Shown: positions 45,311 through 56,497 of the stretch, one piece after another
How positions within the stretch are numbered: position 1 is the stretch's first letter
How the letters are laid out: each line of letters opens with the position of its first letter
The notes under the pieces: generated by a model
The model's input: only the letters and a program-made list of their open reading frames with translations
The model's database searches: none
Told to the model about the DNA's origin: nothing
Translations under genes and position numbers: made by a program
From: Fagopyrum homotropicum
Taxonomy: Eukaryota > Streptophyta > Magnoliopsida > Caryophyllales > Polygonaceae
Assembly: GCA_033239125.1 (NCBI GenBank)
Contig: BSWB01000002.1
Location: 86,734,560-86,798,559 of the forward strand
Length of the DNA stretch: 64,000 bases
Direction: 5' to 3'

Positions 45311-45840
45311 ACAAGTAGATCTTAGTGCTATCTTAGTAAATGTATGTTAGTGTTTATGTGATATGTTGTGTTTTCGTGCTAGCTTTGATGTGTGCATATG
45401 ATCTTTTAGATCTTGTTTGCTAGTGCGAGTTAGGTATTGTTGGAGATGGTTCTTTCCGCCATACTATTATGATATGTTTAGGATTAGCTGGAGATGGTCC
45501 TTTCCTCCATGTTATTATTGATGGACATAGTGAGTGGAGACGGTTTTACTCCACAAAGTTGTGTTACGAGTACGATTGGCTGGAGACGGCTTCCCTCCAT
45601 GCCTTGTGATGTGGTTAGTAGTTGGCTGGAGATGATTTTCCTCTATGCCTTTCGATAGCGTTATGATCTTGTTGCTGGAGTTGGTGATTCCTCCATGTTG
45701 TGTTTTGAGGTTATAGAGTGTTATAGGTTGATACCTTTGAATGGAGATGTGATACCTCCAGTAGAGAGAGTGTGTATACCTCGGCGTATGGGTACGAGAG
45801 GATTTGGGAATTGTTCAAGTTTCGGGACGAAACTTTTTCT
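45311..45840 (+). other. Tekay-B 3' non-coding region
   Basis: Non-coding region between chromodomain and polypurine tract. Its main content is the array of seven mini-hairpins at 45441-45760. No ORF is recognised. Confidence 0.7.
45441..45760 (+). repeat. Array of seven mini-hairpins TGGAG...CTCCA
   Basis: Short stem-loops start at 45441, 45489, 45535, 45581, 45627, 45676 and 45742. Each has TGGAG, 8-11 variable bases, then CTCCA or CCTCCA (first and fifth copies have one stem mismatch). Spacing is 46-49 bp for the first six. Flanking text between hairpins is only weakly conserved. Confidence 0.8.
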
Positions 45841-45854
45841 TAAGGGGTGTGTGA
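45830..45854 (+). promoter_or_regulatory. Polypurine tract region of Tekay-B
   Basis: TTTCGGGACGAAACTTTTTC is followed by TTAAGGGGTGTGTGA just before the LTR. The GGGACGAAA...TTAAGGGG text is characteristic of Tekay-type elements. Confidence 0.7.
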
Positions 45855-47717
45855 TGTAATAGGTAGGATTTCCGAATTCTAATTAATGTTGATTAACTTA
45901 TCATTGATAGTAATTGACATATAACTCGTGAAGATTGCGTAAGTGATGAGTATGAGTCCCACCGTTATGTTCCTGACGTAATTTTAGACTTATAGAGAAA
46001 TTTTCACTAATTATTTTTACCCTCTGGTGTTATTTGGAGCATTTGGGAGCTTCAACTAATAAAAATGCAATTGAAGGAAATGATCACGACATCGGACATG
46101 TCCTAGATATGAAATAACATGAAAAGACAAAACGGTCAAAAGAGTCTCTATTTCGTTTCTTAACGGCTAAGAAAGACGGCTTAGGAATACATTTTTTCCG
46201 AGGCAATTGTGGAACAATTATCCCTACAATATTCAAGATTTATTATTCCAATTTCGAGTAGTTTGGAGAAGGGGGTTCAACCCGCCATTGGATCGGTTAA
46301 ACGATAATTATCGACTTCGCTAAATGATAATTATCGTCTTCACTATAAATAGCGAAAAATCGTTTATTAATTCATTTCCTTTCACGTTTCCTCGTAAAAG
46401 CTGTGATTTCTCTCAAAATTCTAACTCAGATCTACTCTCAGTTTCTAATCCGATTTCAATTCCGTTTGAGTTTCTGGATTCCTCTCTTTATTCTCTTCAT
46501 ATCGATACCGAGTTTCTGCATTTCCGAGCAGATGAAGACCTGGTCGAGCATATATGTCACCAGGACGGTTCCGTCGCTCAGATTCCGGTGAATTTGATGT
46601 TGTTCATGCATAGCCCGCGTCGTTGTGATTCCGAATCTTCTTTCAGATCTTCAATGGGGTTAGAAACGAATAAGTTATGAATTTATTCGTTTTCCGTAGT
46701 GCGATTTGGCCTAAATTGACCTTTGGCTTTTCAAAATGGATAATTAGAAATTCCATTATGGTCGTTATATTATTCTGGTGTATATGGGTTGTTTGTTTGA
46801 TCAAATTTGATGACAGATGGGTTTAGACATTGCTTGTGGGTAAAACGTTATTTTGGTGAAATTTAATTAATTAATTAAAGTTAATTAATTAAATTAGGAT
46901 TAGAATTGAGATTGAGAAATGTTGATTAGATGCTACCTTGAGATTTGAGGAATTGTGAGTTATGTTGAGGATCTTGAGGTTTAGATCCAGGTTATGGGAT
47001 GGTTGTGGATATGAGGTAGGAGACGCGTTTCCTAACCCTTTGCAGCGTTTGATATATTGTGTGTCTTGCTTATACAAGCGTTGATCGTTTCCTCAAGGGG
47101 AAACTGTGACGTGGTACAAGATTACGAGTATTTCAGGTTTGTCCATAGGACTTACTTAGCATGTAGTTGTGGATTTGAGTGGTTGTGATGGTTGTGTGTG
47201 TGCTCATATGATTGATACCTAAACTAGACTAGGATGACCACTTTATTACCTTAAAAGGCCCAAGTGTATTATAAGGGGTCGTGAATACTTGCCGGAAGCT
47301 CACCGAGAGTGGAAGGAGGTGCTCGGAAGCCAGTAGCTCAGGGGGAGGTAGATCCCCATGCAACACCTAAGTTAAGGGGTAAGAGACGGGGTTCTTTAGG
47401 CTCCTCGTGCCACAAAAGAAGTTGAATTAGTATGAAATCATTTAATTAAAGATAATAAACGGTTGTGTGTGTGGCATTGCATGTTGTGAGGTGTTGTTGT
47501 GTGTTTGTGCTATTACTTCATTCTTATTCATTTTTGTTAGCAAACGGTTTATACCGTGTTGTAGTTGATCTGCAGGATAGGAGGACTGCAGAGTGAGTCA
47601 GATGGGTAATCAACCGAGGGCCTCCGTATACTAGGTTCTTCGTGGGGTATGGGATATTTTGTACTCTTTGGATCTGTTGATCCTGTTTTGTACTCGGCTA
47701 TGATGTTGTAAACCTTT

Positions 47718-47772
<55 letters not shown>

Positions 47773-47911
47773 ACAGTTTACGTATTTGGTTTTAATCTAT
47801 TTGTGCCTTGTTGTAAGATCCAATGAACTTGTTGTCAGGCTAGGGTCAAGATCCATTTTGAGATCCTAGCCCATTGTGGCGGCTCGAGTCCCTTGGATTC
47901 GGGGTGTTATA
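45855..47911 (+). repeat. Tekay-B 3' LTR
   Basis: 2057 bp, TGTAATAGGTAGG to GGGGTGTTATA (terminal C-to-T change). It is colinear with the 5' LTR and has gained a (TA)n run at 47719-47769. Confidence 0.92.
47719..47769. repeat. (TA)n microsatellite in Tekay-B 3' LTR
   Basis: About 50 bp of TA repeats. The matching site in the 5' LTR (about 28245) holds only TATATAT, so the expansion followed insertion. Confidence 0.9.
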
Positions 47912-48746
47912 CGCGTCCCTGCTATGCCGTGCCCGTGGTTCTGTTGATGTTGGAAAGTTTTGGCCTAAATTGCCTCTGCGGCACTCATGCCCGCGCTTGC
48001 GGTTTAGCGACATGAGTGCCGCAGAACCCATTTACTCCCATTTATAGCATTTTCTAGTATATATAGAGCCCTAGACTGATTGCTAGTATCATCCTCAGTT
48101 TTGCACAAAAGCTCTATTGTTTAGTTGCCATTTTGTATGGAGTTCTAAGCTTCCTTGCTACATTGAGTTGATTGAAGCTGCATATAATTTGGTTGTAAGT
48201 CTTTTTAATAGAAGTCTATATTCAGTATCCAATTGTGTTATGTTCCTTGTTGTATGTTTGTATGTTTATTCTCACTTAGATTGATCACCTAAGTTGTATA
48301 ATTGCATGCAAATGGCTAGGATTATTCAGTTCTAGGTTCGAGTCAATAATCTAGTAGCAAACTCCTCGGTAATAGTGGGTTGTAACTATCTAAGAGGTAA
48401 AGGAACATAAATACATAACAAGATTAACGGTTTGTTTCTTTTATGTATCTCTAAAAAGAACCAACCAAATTATTTGTATGCGAAAATCTCACCTAGTGTA
48501 GCTTTCTCCCTCATATTATCACCATCTTTGCTTTTCTTTTTATATGTTTTTGTCTTGTTTGATATTACAATCCAACCCCCCCCCCGTTTTGGTTACATAT
48601 AATTGATAATTTATTCTTAATCACACTTTAATCCTAACTCCCTTGGGTTCGACCCTTACTTATTCACTATACATCGCTTAAGTGGGTAGTTTGGAACTTT
48701 ACTTTGATTAAGCTAAAAACAACGACTGTAGATTTTGATCTTGTCA
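47912..48746 (+). repeat. Athila-2 3' LTR, right part
   Basis: Continues the Athila-2 LTR after Tekay-B. It starts in the same GC-rich text, has a TATA box GTATATATAGAGCC near 48055, and near its end the Athila-type CTCCCTTGGGTTCGACCC (48640). The end is placed at ...GATCTTGTCA (48746), but without a left TSD inside the window this is approximate. A 10-C run occurs at about 48577. Confidence 0.65.
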
Positions 48747-49590
48747 AAGAGCATGTGTGCTAGATATGGGGTAAGGGTAGACATGACACCTCCCCTTTGA
48801 TTGAGTTCTCGTATAACTATAACAGACATGCGTCGAATGTGATAAGCGTTATGAGACATTATATAGGCGGAAGTGTTGTACACCGTGGTGTTGGAAGTTG
48901 TACGGTTCATGTGGGGATAACCCTGAGTTGATTTATGATGGATCGCTTGAGTATAGATGATCCAAGAGGGGAAACTAGCCGCACTAAGTCGCTAGAAGGC
49001 ATAGACCGGTAAGAGGCACAAACCTCTAGAGTTCATATATGGGACATGTATAGTGGAAAGTAACACTGAAGCGTTGCGTCAAACATTTTGGTATTACAAG
49101 GAAGTCGAGTTTCCAATATATCGGACCTTGTTGGAGATCTTGGCGCAAGTTGGAAAAGTGATTTACAGGTTGGCGTTGCCACCAATAGTGGAGGGTGTTC
49201 ACCCGGTGTTTCATGTATATCGGTCGAGGGAGTACATACATTAGTCGAGTTATATTTTTAGTCATGATGATCTAGTGGCAGAATTGGAACTGATGAGGCT
49301 ACCGGGAAACGGAGGATAGTGACTTTGGCTGAGTGTTACGATGAACTAGTTGCATCGATAGGGCCGATGGGTTAGATCTTATGTGCATGCGTGAGGTTAT
49401 GTGTGTTTTGTGCCCCGTGCGGGAATGTCGGTATGATCTGTTAGATCTTGATGTGGTACCTTGAGTAGATCACATTTGTAGAGTAGAAGGATGATGCCTT
49501 CACGTTACGATTGTATCTCTTACTTTTGAGACCTAGAGGATTAGTGTTTGTTTAAGTTTCAGGACGAAAGTAGTTTTTAGGGGTATTTGA
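48747..49590 (+). pseudogene. pol: Tekay-A: pol 3' end and 3' region, highly degenerate
   Basis: From about 49110 the plus strand reads the Tekay integrase C-terminus (EILAQVGKVIYRLALPPIVE, GVHPVFHVYRSREYI), then a decayed chromodomain and a 3' tract ending TTTCAGGACGAAAG...TTTAGGGG before the LTR. 48747-49100 shows no recognisable protein and may be older pol or unrelated sequence. Athila-2 appears to have inserted here, removing contact with the 5' part, which would lie left of the window. Confidence 0.65.
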
Positions 49591-51491
49591 TGTAACGCAC
49601 GGAATTTTGGTTCCAGTAGTTGAGTGGTTTAGTGGCCTTAGTAGCAGGCGCGGCTCATTCGTTCCGTAGGCACAGTAATTTGAGTGAACGGGATTTGTGT
49701 TCTGTCTTCGTTCCGATCCCTTGTTGATTTCACCTTGCTTACTCCCCTCAACTGAGTCTCTCTCTCCTCCCTTTCCCTTTCACGAATAGTTCTTTCCTCT
49801 CTTCTTCATTTCTCCATTCCTACATATTCTCCTTGGGAGATCTCTTGATGATTCCTTCCCCACGTGTGAGCTGTGCATCTCTATGGTAAGTGGTGGACTG
49901 CAGATCCGGTTTGTAGGGTAAGTTCTTCCTCTTCTCCTTCTCTTCATCTTCTTCATTTCTCCTTCTTTCATCTTTGAAAGGTAGAGTGATGCACATCAAT
50001 GGTGGAGAAAGCAAGCTAGGAGACCCTCTGCACGTCAAGGAACCATCAAATGACTCTTTCGGGATCACCTTCTAGAGTTCAACCGCACCCGCGGCTGGAC
50101 AGCACCGCAGGGGCGGCTAGCCTAAGCCACAAGGGTTGCTCCTCTGGGCCGTAGGGGCGGCTCTGAAACAGCCCGGGTTGCAGGTGTGGCCTTCTGCTCT
50201 TCTCCGCAGCCTTGCTTCCTTCTTCCGTGACCACGTCCTTGTCCCAGTGAGTATCCTTCCTCAATCTTGTGTACATCTCTTATCCTAGGGAGGTTATATC
50301 ATAATATCATGCTAGGATTGGATCTAGCATAAACTTGTGGAATACCAAGTAGTGGCTTGGAACCTTAGGTGAGTGTTTGAGGTTGTTGATAATATAATGC
50401 TGGATGTGTGTTTATCTTGAGTTGGTTATTATGTTGTGAGTGTATAGTTGATCTTGTGAGCCTTGTGAGGCTTGAGGTTGTGATTATATGTCAGTTGAGG
50501 TTGTGGAGTTTAGGATGAAAGTATCCTAGCACATGCTGTTGTAGTTGTGATCTTGTGAGTTTGTGTGGACTAGGAGTGCTATCCTAGCTTGTGAGTTGGT
50601 ATGATCTTTACACGATCAATAGGACGACCTTTATATGAGAGAGGTGTTGATATTGTGCCTTGTTTTAACCAAGCGTTGAGATTTTCCCGCAGGATGTTGA
50701 GAATGGATGTTATTAGATATTGAGACAAGTAAGTCTCTGGACTTACTTAGTTAGCTTCGTTGTATTAGTTTGGCCTATGATTGTGGTGTGTGTTTATTTA
50801 TAGTTATAACAACAAACCGGATTAAGACGACCTTTATATGCATTTATTGGCCCAAGTGTATGATAACTGGGCGGTGACCACATGTCCAATTCAAAACGGG
50901 GAAATTGGGAGGTGCTTTGCGACTAGTCCAACAAGTGATGTTGATTCGCATCAAGTACAACTGTTTGGTGAAATGGGACAGAGGCGAGTCTTGTAAGATT
51001 CTCGTGCCACAACAACATTGTATTAGTAAAGTGGATAACGTAAAGAAAGGATAATAAATCGGACTTATGCGGAAGCATGTTGCGTGTTTACATTTCTTAT
51101 GTGTGTGCGTGTGTGCCTTTACTGCCATCCAAATGATTAGAATGTTAGCTAACATTTTTATACCGCCTTGTAGATGCCTTGGAGGTTAGGGACGTTTGTG
51201 AGTGATCCGGTGGAGTGGACAGCCCGGGGTTCCGTACATTATTGGACGCGTTTGGTTAATTATTATTGTTGTTGTCGTTTTTGGGAACGTTGTGGTTGTT
51301 TTGTAAGAACTCGGTTGGAGTCCTTCCTCTGTATCTTTTGGATCATGTGTTAAATTGCATTAAATGCTATTTCGGTTTTTACTAGTGTCTTGTTGTAAGA
51401 TCCGGTGAAATTGTTGTCAGGCTAAGGGTCGGGGCCCATTGTGAGGCCTTAGCTCGTGGCATCCCGTGTCCCGTGGATTCGGGGTGTTGCA
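49591..51491 (+). repeat. Tekay-A 3' LTR
   Basis: 1901 bp from TGTAACGCACGG to GGGGTGTTGCA. The 3' third shares text with the Tekay-B and solo LTRs (GTTAGCTAACATTTTTATACCG, TTGTTGTAAGATCCGGTG...). It has GC-rich words near 50090-50200. It is followed directly by SIRE integrase/RT-region coding text, so it lies within the copia element. Confidence 0.85.
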
Positions 51492-53794
51492 ACTATGCTT
51501 TTAGAAAATAGTTTGCCAAAAATCATTTGGTTTGAAGTTGTTAACACGGCTATATAAATTTTAAATAAATGCTTAATCCGTTCTATTTTGAAAAAGACTC
51601 CTTACGAACTCTTTAAAGGACGAAAACCGAATATTTTCTATTTTAAACCCTTTTGATGTACGTTCTTTGTCCATAATAATGACGATGAAAGCCTTGGAAA
51701 GTTTGATGCACGTTGTGATGAAGCTATGTTTATTGGATACAGTTCAAATAGTAAAGTTTATCGTGTTTACAATAAATATACCAAAATTGTCGAGGAAAGT
51801 ATACATGTTATTTTTTATGAAAGCAATGATGGTACTTTGAGTGATAGTTTTACAAATCTGAATCTTAATCGACATGGGGATCAAAATTCTGATGGAAAAG
51901 AAGACCCTAAGGCTCAAGATAAGAATATGCAAGAACAAATTCTGGATACCGGAGAACAACCTCAAGATCTTAAAACACATCTTCAAGACCTCGAAACGAC
52001 AAATGACAATGATGAGAAAGTCAATCTCAATGCCTTGACATAGGTACCAAGGGCACTATTCTAGCGGTACCTGAATCAAGTCAAACAACTAAGCCTCAAA
52101 TATTAGAATCTGTTCCACTGTTCAAAACAAGAAACTTCCAACATTCTTTATATCATCCACAAGAGAACGTTATCTTCAATCCAAAAGAAGGTGTGCAAAC
52201 ACGATATAGGGTAAACAATTTGTGTGCTTTTTCTGTGTTTGTGTCTCTTGTAGAGCCCAAGAACTACGTTCAAGCACTTCAAGAACCAGATTGGATCATT
52301 GCCATGCAAAATGAGCTAAATGAATTTGAGAGAAACAAAGTTTGGACTCTCACGTCTACACCTAAGCAACAATCCGCCATAGGAACAAAATGGGTGTTGC
52401 GAAACAAGTTGGATGAAAATGGTAAAGCTAGTCAAAACAAAGCACGACTTGTAGCTCAAGGCTATATAACCAAGAAGAAGGTATTGATTATGAGGAGACC
52501 TTTTCTTCGGTTTCTAGGTTAGAAACCATACGTATGCTACTAGCATCTGCATCCTTCATGTTCATAATGCTTTTACAAATGGATGTTAAGTGTGCTTTTC
52601 TTAATGGCTTTTAGAAGAAGTCTACGTTGTTCAACCTCATGGTTTTGAAAATGATGATTTTTCGGATCATGTTTTAAATTGGACAAAGCTCTTTATGGTC
52701 TTAAGCAAGCTCCTTGAGCTTGATATGAAAGATTTTCCAACTATCTCCTTAAAAATGATTTCAGAAGAGGTTTGATTGACAAAACTTTATTTGTCAAAAT
52801 CAGAGGCAACGATTTATTAGTAGTACAAATCTATGTTGATAATATATTATTTGGTGCTACTAACGATTCTCTATGCAAAGAACTTTCAGATATTATGTGT
52901 AGAGAGTTCAAAATGAGCTTGATGGGAGAGTTGAATTTCTTTCTTGATCTTTAAGTTACTCAAGCTAAGAAAGGAATCTTTCTTAATCAAAGCAAGTATA
53001 CCAAGGATTTACTCAAGCAATATAAAATGGATCAATCCAAGGTAGCAAGAACTCCTATAAGTTCTACTCTTTCATTAGATCAAGACAAGAATGGTAAGAC
53101 TTTCAAACAAAAGGAGTATTGAGGTATGATCGGTTCTTTGTTATATTTAACCGCTGGTCGACTTGACATGATGTTTAGTGTGTGCATGTGTGCAAGATTT
53201 CAAGCTGATCCCAAAGAGTCACACTTGATAGCTTTCAAAAGGATATTTTGGTATCTTAATGGCACTAAGGATTTAGGGTTATGATATTCACGTCCAAACT
53301 CGTTTCACCTCGTTGGCTATTCAGATGTAGTCTTTGCAGGCTATAAGGTTGATAAAAAGAGCACCTCTGGATGTTGCCAAATCTTAAGGTCATCCCTAAT
53401 CAGTTGGCACTACAAGAAGAAAAATGTTGTCGCTCTATCCACTGCAGAAGCCGAATATATAGCTGCTAGATGATATTGTTCACAAATCCTCTTGATAGCT
53501 CAACAATTTCGTGACCTTGGCTTTGATCTGAAAGGTATACCTATTAAATGTGATAATACTAGTGTTATTTCGATAACTAAAAATCTTGTGCAGCATTCAA
53601 GAACAAATCATATCGACGTAAGACATCACTTCATACGTGATCGTGTTGAAAAAGGTGATGTTTAGATATCTTTTATTTTGACTAACTTGCAGCTTGCGGA
53701 TACATTCACTAAGCCTCTATCTGAAGGTCGATTCAATTATATTAGATTAGTGCTTGATATGTTGAACAATGAAGCATTATCTCGGGGAGAGTAA
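51492..53794 (+). pseudogene. pol: SIRE-like pol: integrase C-terminus, RT, RNase H
   Basis: Integrase end: ENSLPK...W.EVVNTA, TPYELFKGRKPN, and SLGKFDARCDEAMFIGYSSN (51690-51800). RT begins near 52250 (EPKNYVQALQEPDWIIAMQNEL, GTKWVLRNKLDENGK). The active-site motif reads IYVDNILFGATN (about 52840), with Asn in place of the second catalytic Asp. RNase H and tail: VALSTAEAEYIAA, NHIDVRHHFIRD, LADTFTKPLSEGRF, ending with TAA at 53792. Many stops and frameshifts occur (for example after 52042, 52522 and 52954). Confidence 0.87.
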
Positions 53795-54150
53795 GTCGTT
53801 TTATTTTCTCCGTATAATGCAGTCCACTTTTTCATTTCAAGGCCTTGAAATGCAACACAAGGTCTTGAAACGGGTTTCAAGGACAACAATGATAATCACG
53901 GATTTGATTAATGATTTCAATCTTTTTAGATGATTGAAAATTGATTTCGATTTATTAGGAAAACATGCAAATCAATTTCGGTTATCAAGACCATGATCTC
54001 TCAAGATCTTGATATGCCTTAAATTGATATGACATGCCCCTTTAAAAACAATCATCCCTTCCACTTATCTATTTTCCTTCCTTCAACGCATTACAGAACC
54101 TCATTTGTGCTTTTCTCTTTCAAATTTCAAAAACTCTCTCTCTCACAAAC
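53795..54150 (+). other. SIRE-like pol/env-like spacer
   Basis: Non-coding. It contains the 16-bp palindrome TTTCAAGGCCTTGAAA at 53835-53850 and near-copies just downstream. Nothing else is recognised. Confidence 0.6.
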
Positions 54151-55570
54151 GGACATCCATGGCTCCCTAACGACCATCAACCTGTGATGCCTCATCCCTA
54201 GTGACAAAGCACTCCAGAAACTCCTCCGCTAGACCATCAATGGATAAAGTGGTACACATCTCATCAGATTCTTCTACACCGTCTCCTTTGGAAAATATCA
54301 CCATTTGTTCTCAAACGGGAATCCAAATGAACTGGTCCAGGAATCACAAAGCAAAAGGAATCTAGATCGATAGGTTTAACAACCGGCCACTTTGCATGTG
54401 CGAGTCGGTCAATTTAGAGTTTCTACTATCTCTCGACTTGCCATAGATTAGACTGCTCAGGGGATGCTCAATCTAGAAGATTTTGAATCCAGGGGAGATA
54501 GGGTTCAATAGGCTCACAATGTTATTTTTTGTGAATCTAACCGCCAGAAGAGAAAGGGGGAGCTAACCCTAGAATCCATTGTAAAAGGTAAATCGATCAC
54601 TCTTACCTCTTCAATTCTTGCTCAAATTTTATGGCTTCCCACCTCTACCTTCTATGATCACCCTCAAGGAGCCAAAAGTGTCCAGTTGGCCAAAAAAACA
54701 ATTTCTTCCTCCAAACTCATCATCTCAACAGCCATCCCATTCGTCTCACCCTTGAAGCAAGAATAGTGTTTACTGTGCTTGTGAGATGCATAATACCTGG
54801 ATCCAAATGTAGAGATTTGTTAACTGCACTAATTTTTGAGTTGTTGTATGAGGTGCTAAATGGCTTAGATGTTGATCTTCCAAACCTTATTCTAAACCAA
54901 ATGCTACACACAATTAACTCCACTAGCGAAAATCCCCTTCCCTATGTTAATCTCCTTCCAAAAATCTTCAAGTATTTCTCAATCGACACTGCGAATGAGG
55001 ACACACAGGTGGCTTCTAGAAAAATTGATGAAGATTGCTTTGAAAGTCTAGGTATTGAAAAGACTTTAACAAGAGAGGGGACTTTGAAGGATAGGATACA
55101 GGCTCGTCTTCTGCGTCTCAAAGATTGGATGTTGTGGAATTTTGTTTGGAAACCTTGCGCATAGATATGGTTCATTTTAGGTCTGAGATCACCGACCGAC
55201 TGTATGCTTCTCAAGATCTCCTGGCAATAATGCACTCAAAGGTAAATCACATGTTTCATCTGAATGATCTTACCTACACAGCTGCAGGAAGCATAATGCC
55301 TCTAAATGATGATGATGCAAAGCAAACAAGGAAAAAGCTTCAAAGTGTTGCTTCAACGCTACAAAAATGCCAAGAATAAACCTATTCGTGAACCACCTTT
55401 TGAGAAGCCTGACATTCTGATTGTTGAATAGTTTGGCGTGGTGAAAAAATACTGGAATGTTATGGACGAACGCATGGTGGATGACTACAAGAAAATGAAA
55501 ATCTTGGACGAAGCCCATACTAGATGGAGGCAGAAGTGCTACGATGATATTCAAGGACGCGGACATCGTA
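54151..55570 (+). pseudogene. SIRE-like env-like / plant-transposon-protein ORF, degenerate
   Basis: Reading frames carry a segment typical of the ORF found after pol in SIRE-like elements. From about 54690 there is SHPIRLTLEARIVFTVLVRC, then IIPGSKCRDLLTALIFELLY and DVDLPNLILNQML, and later LRLKDWMLWNF (to 55164). The following frame (55125-55379) continues with LRIDMVHFRSEITDRLYAS. The same class of domain is often annotated 'envelope-like' or 'putative plant transposon protein' in plants. No signal peptide or membrane segment is evident, so an envelope role is not supported. Several stops upstream of 54690. Confidence 0.6.
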
Positions 55571-56497
55571 GTTCACGGTGGTACCAGGAGTATATTTCAA
55601 AGCCTTGAAATCGATTTCAAGGCCTTGAAACTGGATGTCAAGGCCTTGACATGCACTTCAAATTTTCTTTGGTTTTAATTTCAAGGCATTGCATTGCGTT
55701 TGTGGGATGCTTTTAAAACTTCGTTTTTGAATTGTGGGTCTGTAATATTTTTTAAACTCTAGTACTTTATTACTTTTCTCCCTTGTTGAAAGACAAAGGG
55801 GGAGAAATTATAAGCGATCGATCCGACATTACTATATTCTCATTTTTGAAATATATATTTGCATGCATATATCTAACATTAAAAGCAGGCACGATATTTG
55901 TTTTGTCTTCCATCAAGGGAGAGATTGATTATGAATTGTATTATTTAAAAGGTGGAAGACTTAACGTTGTTTTATAAACTAACAAATATTGGTTATATTT
56001 CTAGATTGCATGTCTTGGTTTGTTTGTTAAAATGTGTGTAGGCCTTGAAAAACATTACAAGGGAAGAACTCGGCTAATTAGCTAAGGAATTCGTTACAAC
56101 ACACGCATATCTACAACAACCAAAAGAGAGAATCTAGGAGAAGATCTTCAAAGGTCGACTAATCAAACAAGAAGATCTTAGGAGATCTCAACCGAAGATA
56201 TTCGAAGACTTGATCTAAACCAAAGCAAAGATCTAGGAGAAGATCTCGGCTGGACGAGATGGACGAGTTTGAAGATAAGAAGATCTCCAACGGTCTTTCC
56301 AAGTGTGAAGATCTCAGTTGGATTGAAGATTCTCAACGGATGGAAAAGAAGATAAGAGAAGATCTTCAAAATACTTAACAAGAGGATACAGTGAAGAAGA
56401 TCTACAACGACTATCAAGAGAAGATCTACGGTTTGAGTTTGAAGATCTTACAACGGCTACTTCACAACAAAGATCTCGTTCAACTAAGCAACATATT
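55571..56497 (+). other. SIRE-like 3' region and left part of probable LTR
   Basis: It begins with clustered CAAGGCCTTG palindromes (55595-55650), then a purine-rich GACAAAGGGGGAGAAAT (about 55790), the usual text before the 3' end of SIRE-like elements. Between 56130 and 56480 the hexamer AGATCT occurs about twelve times. The exact LTR start was not resolved. Confidence 0.5.

Larger units (their letters stand above)
26378..47911 (+). mobile_element. Tekay-B: chromovirus shell filled with other elements
   Basis: Plus-strand Tekay-type element: 5' LTR (26378-28394), primer site, gag remnant up to 29185, then foreign elements (29186-45010). The integrase C-terminus with chromodomain follows at 45011, then 3' non-coding region, polypurine tract and 3' LTR (45855-47911). 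The flanks CGCGG (26373) and CGCGT (47912) agree in 4 of 5 bases, a decayed TSD. Protease, RT, RNase H and most of integrase are absent, so the interior was deleted in addition to being entered. Inserted in the 3' LTR of Athila-2. Confidence 0.85.

Noticed and set aside
45441..45760. CRISPR-like array
   Set aside because: Regular spacing and palindromic units resemble one superficially, but repeats are only 5-6-bp stems, spacers share descent, and the context is a plant retrotransposon.
48570..48590. Run of ten C residues as a regulatory or G-quadruplex signal
   Set aside because: A single homopolymer in an Athila LTR, probably slippage or a sequencing artefact; no other G/C tracts nearby to form a quadruplex.
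49780..50276. Several minus-strand ORFs rich in Lys/Arg/Glu
   Set aside because: They arise from a CT-rich plus-strand tract and GC-rich words in the Tekay-A LTR. No protein family is recognised.
54151..55570. Possible retroviral envelope protein
   Set aside because: No signal peptide, membrane segment or cleavage site can be seen. The similarity is to plant transposon ORFs called env-like by position.
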